Below are positions 1 to 10,200 of a DNA stretch of 64,000 nt, piece by piece; position 1 is the first letter of the stretch, and the number at the start of each line of letters is the position of its first letter. A program made the translations under genes and the position numbers. The notes below the pieces were generated by a model. It worked only from the letters and a program-made list of their open reading frames with translations. It was not told the DNA's origin and ran no database searches. Source of the DNA: Bacteroidales bacterium (GTDB taxonomy: Bacteria; Bacteroidota; Bacteroidia; Bacteroidales; UBA4417). The stretch is taken from contig JADJGZ010000057.1 of the NCBI GenBank assembly GCA_016707785.1, positions 49,922 through 113,921 of the forward strand, given 5' to 3'.

Positions 1-369
1 GCCTGAATCCGTTTACATCGGCAAAACCAGCATTCTCATTTCCAAAAAAATCAGCTTCCAGTAACGCAGATGTTTTGGCTTTTAAGACATCAGGTCCTGT
101 GATCTTCCCTGTTAACCTGCTTTGAATGGACAGAATCCCAAACTGATCCTTTTCATTGATATCCTTACCATTAAGGTCCGCTTTAATATTATCGGGGTAC
201 AACAGGAAGTGACCTTCGCGGATATTTACTGTTTGCCTTGAGTCATAGTACATATCGGTTTTAACAAATCCCGAAAAACTGATCCCGAATTTAGGTTCTT
301 CCTTCTTTTCCTGTGCCTTGATGCTTAGTGAAGCAAAAAACAATAACACTAAAAGTACTTTCTTCATCT
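1..369 (-). CDS. Secreted porin-like outer-membrane protein, N-terminal part only
   Basis: The first 123 codons of a minus-strand gene that runs off the left edge of the window; they are not in the six-frame list because the frame is open at the edge. The protein starts MKKVLLVLLFFASLSIKAQ, a clear Sec signal peptide with the usual Bacteroidota AQ cleavage end. It then reads FGISFSGFVKTDMYYDSRQ, which resembles the first beta strands of phosphate-selective or DcaP-type porins; the family call is inference from this short piece. It begins 26 bp downstream of the symporter stop on the same strand, so it is probably the third gene of the DUF485-symporter operon and could give outer-membrane passage for the same solute. 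Confidence 0.6.
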
Positions 370-395
370 TAGTAGACTTTATAAAAAGAGAATCA

Positions 396-2318
396 TTATT
401 TACTGAAATCTTTTGTCGAATTTTCTTGCTGTGTTAGCAGTGAAATAACCACTAAGGTAATTACAGCCAAAGGAATAGAAATGATTCCCGGATTATCCAG
501 GGGTATAGGAGCATCTTTTGGTACCAGTCCATACTTATCATACATGGTTGGAGAGAAAAGTATTATCCCAATTGATGAGACAATCCCAACAATGATTGAC
601 CATGCAATACCTTTAGCTGTTGTTTTCTTCCAGAAGAGAAGAAAAAGAATTGCGGGAAGGTTAGCTGATGCAGCTACTGCAAAAGCAAGTCCAACCAAAA
701 ATGAAACGTTCATTCCTTTAAACAGTATTCCGAGAATGATTGCAAAAACTCCAACACCCACGGCGGCCAGCTTTCCGGCTTTAACCTTGCTCTTATCAGT
801 CATGGGCACCTGGAGATACTTATCGATAAAATCATGGGCTATAGCTCCTGAAGAAGCAACTATTAATCCGCTTACTGTTCCGAGAACCGTGGCAAAAGCA
901 ATTGCAGAAATGATTGAGAATAATCCAATACCAAATGTTTTAGCTAACAGAGGTGCCGACATATTACTGCTTTCCACATCAAGTGCTCCGCTAATCATAG
1001 AACCGAGACCCATATAAAGCGTTAATACATAGAAAAATCCGATGGCAGCGATCGCTACAATAGTGGATTTCCTGGCAGCACGCTGACTGGGTACCGTATA
1101 ATAACGTATCAAAATGTGAGGAAGGGCTGATGTACCAAGGAATAAAGCCAGCATCAGGGAAAGAAAGTTTAATTTATCCCAAAAGGTAGCTCCTGCTGCT
1201 TTTGTAAGTTTATAGAGTAGTCCGGGCTTCATTACGTCTTCACCCTTCGTATTGTTCTGGTACCACACTGTTACTTTTTCATCCCCATCAGAAAAAGCTT
1301 TTTTAGAAAAGCGAACGATTTCACTTTTTTCAATGGTTTTAATAAATTCGAAAGGCCCTACCGGACCGGTTTTATCCACTTCTTTTCCATCCACAACTAT
1401 TTTACTGAGATGCCCAACCTGGTAGAATTTTTTCTCAGATTTCGGAGCTCCGTTATATAGCTTTTCACCACCAGGAAGTACAGTGATGTAAAGCATTTCC
1501 TTGAGTTCAGACTTATTATCCTTAGTATTTAACTTATACCAGCAACTTGATCCATTTTTTTCAAGCATCACAAACACTAATTTGTCGACAACCCTGGTCT
1601 TTTTAACAATATAGGTTGAATCCGGAACATTTATAATTGTATCATTTGTGACAATCGCTGCTGTTTTATCGAATTTATGATAGTTATCAGAAGGGGTTAA
1701 TGATAACCCATTTCTTAAAATATAAATGGTTAATATGGTCGAAAAAATGACTAATAGTGCTCCTTTTATAAACTGAACATAGGTTGTTGATGTCATTCCG
1801 GCTGTTGCCACAATAAAGATCACTATTGAACCCACAATCAGAACGCCCATCCAATGAGGAAGTCCAAGTAAAGGCACCACAAGATCCCCGGCTCCAACCA
1901 TCTGAGGGATCAGATAGAAAATAGAAACAATAAGGGTGCTTATGGATGCCGCTAATTTGATGTGTTTGGAATTGAATTTTGAGTCGAGTGCATCGGTAAA
2001 TGTATATTTCCCAAGCTTTTTTAAAGGTTCTGCAACCAGGAAAAGTGCTACGACCCATCCAGCAAGGTAACCGATAGAATACAAAAATCCATCGAAACCT
2101 GAATAGGCAATCATACCGCATATTCCCAGGAATGAGGCCGCTGATAGATAATCACCTGCGAAAGCGATACCATTAACAGCCCAATGAATATTTCCACCAG
2201 CTGCATAATAGCTTGAAGCTGATTTTGTTTTTCTGGCAAAGTAGAATGAGAGTCCCAGGACTAACCCAACGATAAACAGAAAAATAATAATTGCCAAATT
2301 TGAAACTTCGTAAATCAT
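396..2318 (-). CDS. Sodium:solute symporter (SSS family), acetate permease-like, with soluble insert
   Basis: A 640-residue polytopic inner-membrane protein of the SSS family, closest in layout to cation/acetate symporters (ActP). Visible family features are the early GDYLSAASFLGICGMIAYSGF segment (residues 55-75), the DALDSKF stretch near 110 and about 13 hydrophobic segments. It follows a DUF485 gene by 17 bp, the arrangement of the yjcH-actP pair. Residues about 208-380 form a long hydrophilic insertion between membrane segments, rich in charged residues and beta-like stretches, which explains why it is longer than the usual ~550 residues. The substrate (acetate or another monocarboxylate) is inferred from the DUF485 partner and the nearby Crp and DUF294-type sensor genes, and is not proven by the sequence. 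Confidence 0.85.
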   Translation of the reverse strand: MIYEVSNLAIIIFLFIVGLVLGLSFYFARKTKSASSYYAAGGNIHWAVNGIAFAGDYLSAASFLGICGMIAYSGFDGFLYSIGYLAGWVVALFLVAEPLKKLGKYTFTDALDSKFNSKHIKLAASISTLIVSIFYLIPQMVGAGDLVVPLLGLPHWMGVLIVGSIVIFIVATAGMTSTTYVQFIKGALLVIFSTILTIYILRNGLSLTPSDNYHKFDKTAAIVTNDTIINVPDSTYIVKKTRVVDKLVFVMLEKNGSSCWYKLNTKDNKSELKEMLYITVLPGGEKLYNGAPKSEKKFYQVGHLSKIVVDGKEVDKTGPVGPFEFIKTIEKSEIVRFSKKAFSDGDEKVTVWYQNNTKGEDVMKPGLLYKLTKAAGATFWDKLNFLSLMLALFLGTSALPHILIRYYTVPSQRAARKSTIVAIAAIGFFYVLTLYMGLGSMISGALDVESSNMSAPLLAKTFGIGLFSIISAIAFATVLGTVSGLIVASSGAIAHDFIDKYLQVPMTDKSKVKAGKLAAVGVGVFAIILGILFKGMNVSFLVGLAFAVAASANLPAILFLLFWKKTTAKGIAWSIIVGIVSSIGIILFSPTMYDKYGLVPKDAPIPLDNPGIISIPLAVITLVVISLLTQQENSTKDFSK

Positions 2319-2335
2319 ATTTTTTACAATTAGAA

Positions 2336-2608
2336 TTAGTGCTTATTCATTTGATTTTCCATTCTGGTGCAGAAATAATTATAGATAAACCCCATAATGA
2401 TAGCCAGGAGGATCAATCCGAACCCATATATTATTGCAATATTCTGCCCGCCGATCAGTTCCAGCCCCATCCATTCAGGCTTTGTCAATCCAATAAAAAC
2501 AAAGCCGGCATAAACGAATGTGTAACAAAAAAACATAATTACACCGAGTTTTGCCTTTTTCCTGGCGGCCTTATCAATTCCAATTTCGACTGCTGGTTTA
2601 TGTAGCAT
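2336..2608 (-). CDS. DUF485 family inner-membrane protein (YjcH-like)
   Basis: A 90-residue protein with two hydrophobic segments (about residues 22-40 and 57-76) separated by a short loop, plus charged ends. This is the size and layout of DUF485 proteins such as YjcH, which are encoded just upstream of ActP-type symporters. Here the symporter starts 17 bp after its stop, so the two are almost certainly co-transcribed and may work as one transport unit. DUF4212, another small partner of SSS symporters, was considered; the order of the two hydrophobic segments with the GG-containing loop fits DUF485 better. The molecular role of DUF485 is not established. Confidence 0.8.
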   Translation of the reverse strand: MLHKPAVEIGIDKAARKKAKLGVIMFFCYTFVYAGFVFIGLTKPEWMGLELIGGQNIAIIYGFGLILLAIIMGFIYNYFCTRMENQMNKH

Positions 2609-2702
2609 AAATCCTCCTTTTTAAGATTTCATGAATAGTTCATTCGGCCAAAGATATTGATTAATGATCATAAAATCTTTTCATACAAGTTGCTATCTAA
2701 CA

Positions 2703-2732
2703 TTGTTTTATAACAACTATTTTTTATATTTG
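2703..2732 (+). promoter_or_regulatory. Bacteroidota-type promoter of the Crp/Fnr gene
   Basis: TTG at 2703-2705, 19 bp, then TATATTTG at 2725-2732. This matches the Bacteroidota sigma factor consensus (TTG, 19-21 bp, TAnnTTTG). It lies 20 bp before the ATG at 2752. Confidence 0.6.
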
Positions 2733-2751
2733 AAATCTAATTGTCTCCAAT

Positions 2752-3441
2752 ATGAAGTTTAGCAAAAAACAAAATTGTGAGTCATGCCTGCTAAAATGTG
2801 ATATTTATTCAACACTTGATAAAACAGGTAAAAGCATTGAAAAAATTGGACCTCTGCATGCCAGTATTAAAAAGCATGAAATTATCTGCAAACAAGGGAC
2901 TGTGGTTTCACATGCTTTATTTTTAGTAAAGGGCTCGGCAAAGCTCTATATTGAAGGCTTGAATAACAGGAATATTATTCTATACATATTAAAACCTCCG
3001 GCCTATATTGGGCTGCTTTGCTTTTTTGATAATCCGAATTATTCCTATTCTGTTGCTGCTTTGGAGGATTCAGAAGTCTGTTTCATTGAACTTGACTTAG
3101 TAAAAAAACTCTATATCGAGAATCATGAACTACTTTTAACTTTGAATAAGGCTTTTGGCAAATCCGTTACCAATATTATGAATAAGATCATTTCATTAAA
3201 TCAAAAACAGATCAGGGGACGGTTTGCTGAGAACCTGATTTATCTTTCAGAGATTAACAATAGTCATAAATTTCATTTGGGAATGTCGAGAAAAGAAATA
3301 GGTGAAATGATTGCCATCTCTGAGGAAAATGCAGTCAGACTTTTTACAGAATTTTCAAAAGAGAAAATAATTAATATTAACGGCAGAGAAATTGAAATAC
3401 TGGACTTGCCACTATTAAATAAGATCAGCGAAGTTTGTTAG
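2752..3441 (+). CDS. Crp/Fnr family transcriptional regulator
   Basis: A 229-residue regulator. Residues about 30-150 form a cyclic-nucleotide-binding-type beta roll (GSAKLYIEG, then PPAYIGLLCFFDNPNYSYSVAALEDSEVCFIE split over the roll), and residues about 155-225 form a winged helix with recognition segment MSRKEIGEMIAISEENAVR. This is the normal length for Crp/Fnr proteins. The N-terminus carries CESCLLKC, a cysteine cluster that could hold an iron-sulfur cluster or sense redox, although the spacing differs from classical FNR. It is divergently placed 143 bp from the DUF485-symporter operon, so local control of that operon is plausible. The effector cannot be read from the sequence. Confidence 0.85.
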   Translation: MKFSKKQNCESCLLKCDIYSTLDKTGKSIEKIGPLHASIKKHEIICKQGTVVSHALFLVKGSAKLYIEGLNNRNIILYILKPPAYIGLLCFFDNPNYSYSVAALEDSEVCFIELDLVKKLYIENHELLLTLNKAFGKSVTNIMNKIISLNQKQIRGRFAENLIYLSEINNSHKFHLGMSRKEIGEMIAISEENAVRLFTEFSKEKIININGREIEILDLPLLNKISEVC

Positions 3442-3461
3442 ATAGTTCTTATCCCTTCCAA

Positions 3462-4217
3462 ATGAAAATTCAGTATTGTTCGGATCTTCACCTTGAATCA
3501 GAGCCAAATAGCAGGTTTCTTGAAGCAAATCCTTTAATTGTTGCCGGTGACATCCTCATTTTAGCAGGAGACGTGGTTCCTTTACTTGATGAGTACTTAA
3601 ACAATCCCTTTTTTCATTTTATTTCCGAAAACTATAAACAAGTTTTTTGGATTCCAGGAAATCACGAGTTTTATCACAGGGACCTGTCAAATTACAGTAC
3701 ATCATTTTCCATTCAGTTAGCCGGAAATATTCAGATTGTTAATAATATCGAATTGAACTATGAAGGCGTCAATTTCCTGTTTAGTACTATGTGGTCAAAA
3801 ATAGGCAGTGATAACATGAAAACTGTAGAAAAAAATGTACCTGATTTTAGCAATATTACTCTAAATGATAAACCATTTAAAGCTACTGATTTTAACAGGC
3901 TCCATGCTGAAAGCATTGCCTTTATAGTACAGTCTTTAAATCATAAAAAAGGTAAAACAGTAGTTATAACCCATCATTTACCGTCGGTTTTATGCAATTC
4001 AGAATTACATAATTCAAGTTCCATAAATGAAGCCTATTGTATTGACCTGACTGAATATATTACTGGTTGTGATGCCAATTTCTGGATTCATGGACATAGT
4101 CATGTAAACCACAATCCTTTATACCTCGGGAATACCATTATGCTCACCAATCAGCTTGGGTATGTCCATTCCAATGAACACGCGGGGTTCCGGCATAATG
4201 CCTATATATCAATATAA
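3462..4217 (+). CDS. Calcineurin-like metallophosphoesterase
   Basis: A 251-residue phosphoesterase of the calcineurin superfamily. The metal-binding motifs are in order: DLHLE near the start (D-x-H), GDVVP (G-D), PGNHEF (G-N-H-E), THHLP (H) and HGHSH (G-H-x-H). A TTG at 3435 would add nine residues and overlap the upstream Crp gene by 7 bp; I chose ATG 3462 because MKIQYCSDLH begins directly with the first conserved beta strand. The gene starts 20 bp after the regulator's stop, so the two are probably co-transcribed. The substrate is unknown. Members of this superfamily act on nucleotides, proteins or phospholipids. Confidence 0.8.
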   Translation: MKIQYCSDLHLESEPNSRFLEANPLIVAGDILILAGDVVPLLDEYLNNPFFHFISENYKQVFWIPGNHEFYHRDLSNYSTSFSIQLAGNIQIVNNIELNYEGVNFLFSTMWSKIGSDNMKTVEKNVPDFSNITLNDKPFKATDFNRLHAESIAFIVQSLNHKKGKTVVITHHLPSVLCNSELHNSSSINEAYCIDLTEYITGCDANFWIHGHSHVNHNPLYLGNTIMLTNQLGYVHSNEHAGFRHNAYISI

Positions 4218-4234
4218 TCAAGCCCTTCTCTCAG

Positions 4235-7096
4235 TTAGGTTGAAATTTTGAAATCCGTTTTTATTTTAATTTGATAATCAGGAATGTTTGTCAGAACTTT
4301 CTTTAATAAATTCAACTCAATAGTGCTGAGCTTTTTTGTATTCAGAATATTTGTAACGGCTTCATGAGAATCTAAAAGTTCAACCTGATTTCTGAATCGC
4401 ATTTTCATTAAAAAATTGTACCCAAAAACAATATCATCCACAGTTTTTTCAGCAATAATTTGATTTTCCTTAAGAGAATTTAGGCGTTCAACAGTATTTG
4501 TTTTCCATATATTATTCTGTAGCGCATACGTCCTGGCTAACATAATAATTGGAATAACAGCTTGTTTCAGGTCTATGCTATCTATGTGTTTATCAGAAAG
4601 GATATTTCCCGACGATAGTTGCTGACACCTGGTAACAGAAGTGTTATAAGCAAGATGATATAAAAATAACGGACTTTCCTTAATTGCTCCTGATATTAAT
4701 GCTCTTAGTCTGTCAACAAGAATTTCATCACCATACACACCCCTGAAGTCAAAAAATACAGATGCATCCAGGAGATTCTGCGCCTCTGGTGTTGCAATCC
4801 AACTAATAAAATGTTTTTGCCAAACACTTACTGGTGCACACCATTTAGGATTCTTTGCCATGATGTTTCCCAAACAAAAGGAATAACCTATCTGATTTAA
4901 TGTGTTGCAAACCCTCTCCCCAAGTTTCAGAAAATAAGCCCTGGCAATCTCTTCCTTTTCAATTTGTACGTCTTCATATATAATGGCATTATCCTGGTCA
5001 GTAAGAAACGTTTCTTCCTTGCGTCCTTCACTTCCCAGACAAATAAACGAAAATTTTGCAGGTGGTTCTCCCTGGTCAATTATAGCTAATTCAATAATCC
5101 TTTTAATAGCAGCATCCGAAAATGCAGAAATGATTTTGGTAATGTATTGCACAGGAAAATCATTTCTGATAAGAGGTTTCGTTAATAATTGCAGACTTTT
5201 AAAGCATTGCTGCAAATCATCAACGGTTTCTGCTTTCGAGAGATTTGTCAGATAAAACGACTGTGAATTCACAACTGAATGAAAGGCATCATTGATACTG
5301 AAAACGCCCTTCAATACACCGGTTTCATTTCTTACAATAAGATGATTTATGCCATTGAGCCTGCAAATTCTAATCGCTTCGAGGACAATTTCATTCTCTG
5401 AAATAAAATGAATAGGTGAACTCATGATCAGATAGGCCGGATTGTCTAATTTGAGATTGAGAGCAAAAATTCGTTTTTGAATATCCGATTTGGTAATAAT
5501 ACCCAGATAATCAATCTCATTCCTGGTCAGTAAAAGGGCTTCTGTTTTTTTTCTTAACAGGAACTCAACTGCATCTTGTATTGTTGAATCCGCATCCAGC
5601 GTATGGATTGAATTTAAATATTCTTTTACCGGCCGTTCCAGGATGAAATCCTTGGCTTTAAGTTCAGTAATTAAATTATTAAACTGACTTTTTTCATTCT
5701 GTTGCAAGGTGATATCTTCAACAATCCCATCACAAATCAAATCTTCAGAATCCTCACCTGTCATTAATACCAGTGAAAAAGCAACTATTGAAGTTTGATC
5801 TTTACCATTAAGGATTTTCACTATTTTATTTTTGATAAAACCCTTGTCTAATAAATCATTATGAAGAGCTTTTCTTTCTTCATGATCTGATATCAACCCT
5901 AGCAGGTGAACTTCTGAAAGTTGCTTAAAGTCTTCAAATCCAAATATCCTGATGGCTGTTTCATTAGCAAAAAGAAACCTGCCTTTTTGATCAATCCGGG
6001 CTTTAAAAAATCCAATATTTAGGGTGTTAATTAACTTTTGATAATCTAATGTTGTGACATTTATACCTTTATCGATAGAAATATCCTTAATAACTAATAT
6101 GTTAACTGTCTGGCCATAAAAAACAGTCGTTGAGCAGGTTACTAAAGCCTCCGTCAATCCGCCATTCTTTTTACCAATATTTAATTCATACTGCCCTTCT
6201 TTAATGGTATTCTGTGAAAATGTCTGCAAAATATTCTCATTATTACTTCTGCTGATGATTTCAATTAACGAACGCCCCGCTAATTCCTGTGAATCATACC
6301 CTGTCATTTTATTTATCACATTATTTGAGAAGCTTATTTTCCCGTCAATGAGCATGAGAATGCCTTCAGTAGCGGCTTCCACAAGAGTCCGGAATTTCTC
6401 TTTTGATTCATGTAAATCATTTTCTGCTGAAATTCTTTTCTTTTCAACATTAAGACTCTGTTTCAAAATATACATAAGCAGGAAGGCGATAAGTATTGAT
6501 ATACCTACCGAAATCCATAACATGCTTTTCGTTAACGTTGAGATTTCCCTTTTTACGTCTTCTATATAAATACCTGTACCAATAACCCAGTTCCAGGGTT
6601 TGAATACCTTAACATATGATAATTTGGGAACAATATGCAGCAAATCATCTTTCCATTGCCACATATAATCCACATATCCCTGCTGTGATTTTTTTACCGT
6701 GTTCACAAATTCAACAAAGAGTCTTTTCCCATGCGGATCCTTAAAATCAGTCAGATCCTTGCCATCAAGATCTTTTCTGAAAGGATGCATGATCATATTG
6801 GGTGTCATGTCAGTAATCCAGAAATAATCCTTGTTCTCTTCTCCGTATCTTAAATACTGTATTCTTGAAATGGCTGTCTTTTGAGCTTCCTCTCTCGTCA
6901 GTATGCCTTCTCTTTCATCATTTTCATATTTTGCAAGTATACTCCATGCCGAATTGGTAAGTTCTTTGATCATTTCTCTCTTCCCATTCATTATATTTTC
7001 CTGAAAACGAGGAATCACAATGAAGAAAATGGTGAGAATAAACAATAGAACAGAAAGGATTGAAGGAAGAATAATCCTTAATGAAAACTTTCTCAT
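4235..7096 (-). CDS. Cache-PAS-PAS-CBS-DUF294 nucleotidyltransferase sensor protein
   Basis: A 953-residue membrane signalling protein. Domains in order: TM helix (8-28), periplasmic Cache domain (about 40-185, with DYFWITDMTPNMIMHP), second TM (about 192-210), PAS (about 230-340), second PAS (about 350-465), a CBS pair (about 485-610), a DUF294-type nucleotidyltransferase (GSEGRKEE at 688-695, then TDQDNA at 699-704 with candidate metal-binding D700 and D702) and a DUF294 C-terminal helical domain (about 790-945). Known relatives combine CBS and DUF294 domains next to SSS symporters, and GlnD-like nucleotidyl transfer is the expected chemistry. The Cache domain suggests sensing of a small extracellular acid, perhaps the symporter substrate. 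It converges with the phosphoesterase gene, leaving 17 bp. Confidence 0.85.
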   Translation of the reverse strand: MRKFSLRIILPSILSVLLFILTIFFIVIPRFQENIMNGKREMIKELTNSAWSILAKYENDEREGILTREEAQKTAISRIQYLRYGEENKDYFWITDMTPNMIMHPFRKDLDGKDLTDFKDPHGKRLFVEFVNTVKKSQQGYVDYMWQWKDDLLHIVPKLSYVKVFKPWNWVIGTGIYIEDVKREISTLTKSMLWISVGISILIAFLLMYILKQSLNVEKKRISAENDLHESKEKFRTLVEAATEGILMLIDGKISFSNNVINKMTGYDSQELAGRSLIEIISRSNNENILQTFSQNTIKEGQYELNIGKKNGGLTEALVTCSTTVFYGQTVNILVIKDISIDKGINVTTLDYQKLINTLNIGFFKARIDQKGRFLFANETAIRIFGFEDFKQLSEVHLLGLISDHEERKALHNDLLDKGFIKNKIVKILNGKDQTSIVAFSLVLMTGEDSEDLICDGIVEDITLQQNEKSQFNNLITELKAKDFILERPVKEYLNSIHTLDADSTIQDAVEFLLRKKTEALLLTRNEIDYLGIITKSDIQKRIFALNLKLDNPAYLIMSSPIHFISENEIVLEAIRICRLNGINHLIVRNETGVLKGVFSINDAFHSVVNSQSFYLTNLSKAETVDDLQQCFKSLQLLTKPLIRNDFPVQYITKIISAFSDAAIKRIIELAIIDQGEPPAKFSFICLGSEGRKEETFLTDQDNAIIYEDVQIEKEEIARAYFLKLGERVCNTLNQIGYSFCLGNIMAKNPKWCAPVSVWQKHFISWIATPEAQNLLDASVFFDFRGVYGDEILVDRLRALISGAIKESPLFLYHLAYNTSVTRCQQLSSGNILSDKHIDSIDLKQAVIPIIMLARTYALQNNIWKTNTVERLNSLKENQIIAEKTVDDIVFGYNFLMKMRFRNQVELLDSHEAVTNILNTKKLSTIELNLLKKVLTNIPDYQIKIKTDFKIST

Positions 7097-7198
7097 AATC
7101 AGCTATTATTATGTTGCATCTAGGATTATACTGTAGCCGTTTTTTTGACCCTCTGATGGTCTGAGGATGCAGTGGCATACTCAATGTAAATATATTAC

Positions 7199-7206
7199 TA
7201 TATTTG
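7199..7206 (+). promoter_or_regulatory. -7 box (TATATTTG) before the M14 peptidase gene
   Basis: An exact TAnnTTTG match ends 22 bp before the ATG at 7229. No clear TTG lies at the right distance upstream, so this is a half-supported promoter. The same octamer precedes three other secreted-protein genes in this window. Confidence 0.4.
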
Positions 7207-7228
7207 TTAACCACTACCAAAAACCCAA

Positions 7229-10200
7229 ATGATGAAAAGCATTACACTGGCTATTTTCGGCCTATTACTTGTCATTTCCCTCCAGGCACAGGAACGATTC
7301 GTTGCACGTATCTCCTCTCCAAAAATTGCCGACCTCAGCCAATTCCTTAAACAAGGTTATGATATTGCTGCTTTTTATCCCGATAAATATATTGACCTTG
7401 TAATTAATCAGTCGCAGAAGCAATTGCTCGAAAACGAGGGATTTATCCTGAAGATTACCCAAACTGAAAGCCAGATGAGGGAAAATATGGTCACCGGAAA
7501 AGCCCTGGCCGGTTACCGCACCTATTCCGATCTCTATACCGAATTATTAAATCTTCAGACAGCGCATCCTGACATCTGCAAATTGTATGATATTGGTGAA
7601 AGCCGCGGTAAAGAGTATACCCAATCGGCTTACAATAATTATAAACATGAAATATGGGCCTTGAAAATATCAGATAATGTTGCTGTTGAAGAAGACGAAC
7701 CGGGTGTTTTCTATATGGGAACTCACCATGCCCGGGAACCCATCAGTCTCGAAGTAGCCATGTATATCCTGAATTATATTGTTTCTAATTACGGAATCGA
7801 TCCAACCATTACCAATGATATAAATAATAAACAAATCTGGTTTATGCCTTTGGTAAACCCAAATGGACATAAGATTGTGACTGATGAAGCAGACCTCTGG
7901 TGGAGGAAAAATATCCGGGACAATAATGCAAACGGCTTGCTTGATTCCGGTACCTCTGACGGTGTTGACTTAAACCGGAATTATGGCTGGGAATGGGGAG
8001 GAGAAGGAACCTCCACATCACCCACTGATATTACCTACTGCGGCCCTTCACCTTCCTCGGAACCTGAAACCATGTCAATGAAAAACTTAATGGACCAGCA
8101 CCATTTTGTTGCAGGTATTACCTATCACAGCTACAGCGAACTGGTTTTGTTTCCTTATGGCTATGTTACGGAAGCCTTTGCTCCCGATCACTCAAGTTTG
8201 CAGGCACTGGCTGTAAGCATGGCAAACACCATTCCTTCTTCAAGTGGCGGATATTATACTCCTGATAAATCTTCAGGCCTCTACCCTGCTTCAGGGGTCA
8301 CCGATGATTATGCCTATGGACAACGTGGCATTTTCTGTTATACCATTGAACTTGGAACCACCTTTATCCCTTCCGCCAGCCAGATCCCGGGAATTTGCTC
8401 AGGTAACCTTCAGGCTGCCCTCATCCTTCTTCACAGGGTGGATAAATCAACCCTTACAGGACTTGTAAAGGATGCCAATACATTTCTCCCGATAGAAGCA
8501 GAAGTGTTTGTTCAGGGAATTGACAATACAGGCGCATTCAGGGTTCCCTATACATCTGATGAAGCCTTCGGACGATATTACCGCATGCTGCCTGATGGCA
8601 ACTACACAGTGACCTTTTCCTGCTTCGGTTATATCCCTCAGACCTTCAACAATGTGAATATTAATAACCTGGGACAAACCCTGCTGAATGTTAACCTGGT
8701 ACCTGCACAGACGGTTACCGTCACCGGGACTGTCACCGACCTGGCAACAGGTTTACCTATACCGGGAACTACTATAGAAGTGGTGAACACTCCTTTGATT
8801 ACTGCCACTTCCGGCACTGCTGGCGAGTATTCAATTGGCAATGTGCCGGAAGGAACGTTTAGTTTCCGTGTCAGTAAAATTGGTTATGCTACCATCACTC
8901 AGAACCTTACAGTGTCAGCTGCCAGCCATATCTTCAATTTCCAGCTGCAGGAAAGCGCTGCGTGGAGTTTCGAAACCGGGGTTTTTGAACCTCAGTGGAC
9001 TTTTGGTGGCAATTTACCCTGGACCATTTCAACTGAAAGCCCTTATGACGGAAACTATTGCTCAAAGTCAGGAAATATTGCAGATAGTCAAAGCTCCGAA
9101 ATGAGCCTGGAACTCTACCTCACTTCAGCCGGTACCGTTTCGTTTTTCAGAAAGGTTTCCTCAGAAAGCGGATACGATTACCTGAAGTTTTATATCGATA
9201 ATGTACAGCAGGGACAATGGTCGGGGGCTGTTGCCTGGAGCGAAGTGAGCTATTCCGTAGCTGCCGGTTTGCATACCTTTAAATGGATTTATTCAAAAGA
9301 TGGAAATACCGTTAGCGGAAGCGATTGCGCCTGGGTTGACAATATTCTCTTTCCACCTTATGCACCCATACCGGACCCTGCAAATATTGTGTTAAGCCCT
9401 TCTCAATTCACAAAAACCGTTGGACTGAATGGCACTGTCACCGATCTGTTAAGCATCTCCAATTCCGGGGAAACCGACCTTGCATTTACTGCCCAGGTTG
9501 AATATGCAGGAATGGCTGGTCGTTCCCAGGCAACAGTTTATCCATTAAATGCAAACTATAATACCGGAACCACAACCACATCTGCAAAAACCCAAACCAG
9601 CCTCGTGAAAGGATATCCAACAACTGAAGCAGGATGGATGAAATTTGACGTCAGTTCAATTCCTGACGGATCAACCATTAACTCAGTGGAATTCCATGGG
9701 TATGTGAATGCCACAAATTATCCATACTGGAATATCAATCCTGTAAGTGCTGATCCTTTAACCGCAACATCATCGGCTTTATATACTGATATTATGGCTG
9801 AATCAGCTACCGGTTATTACCTCTACCGTTCTGAAACCAGCACTTATGCTGCTGGTTGGAAAGTACACACTTTAGGTGGCAATGTAAATGCGAATCTTCA
9901 AACATCACTCGCACAGGACTGGTTTACCATTGGCATTATGGACAGGGATAACAGTGCTTCTTACTATATTGGATTCGATGGTTGGAATCAGACCAACAAA
10001 CCCTACCTGGTGGTGGATTACACCTTTGTTCCAAGCTATACCTGGCTTAAAGTGAATGGATCGGGCACCACTTCCGGCACAGTGACACCGGGTAATAGTC
10101 AGTCGATCCCCTTAAATTTTGAAGCCGGTTTGCTTGCAGCAGGCACTTATAATGCCAATATCCGTATTACCAGCAACGACCCTGATCAGACTCAGGTACT

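Noticed and set aside
481..1017. 178-residue open frame opposite the symporter gene
   Set aside because: It is a shadow frame inside a well-supported gene with no independent sequence support.
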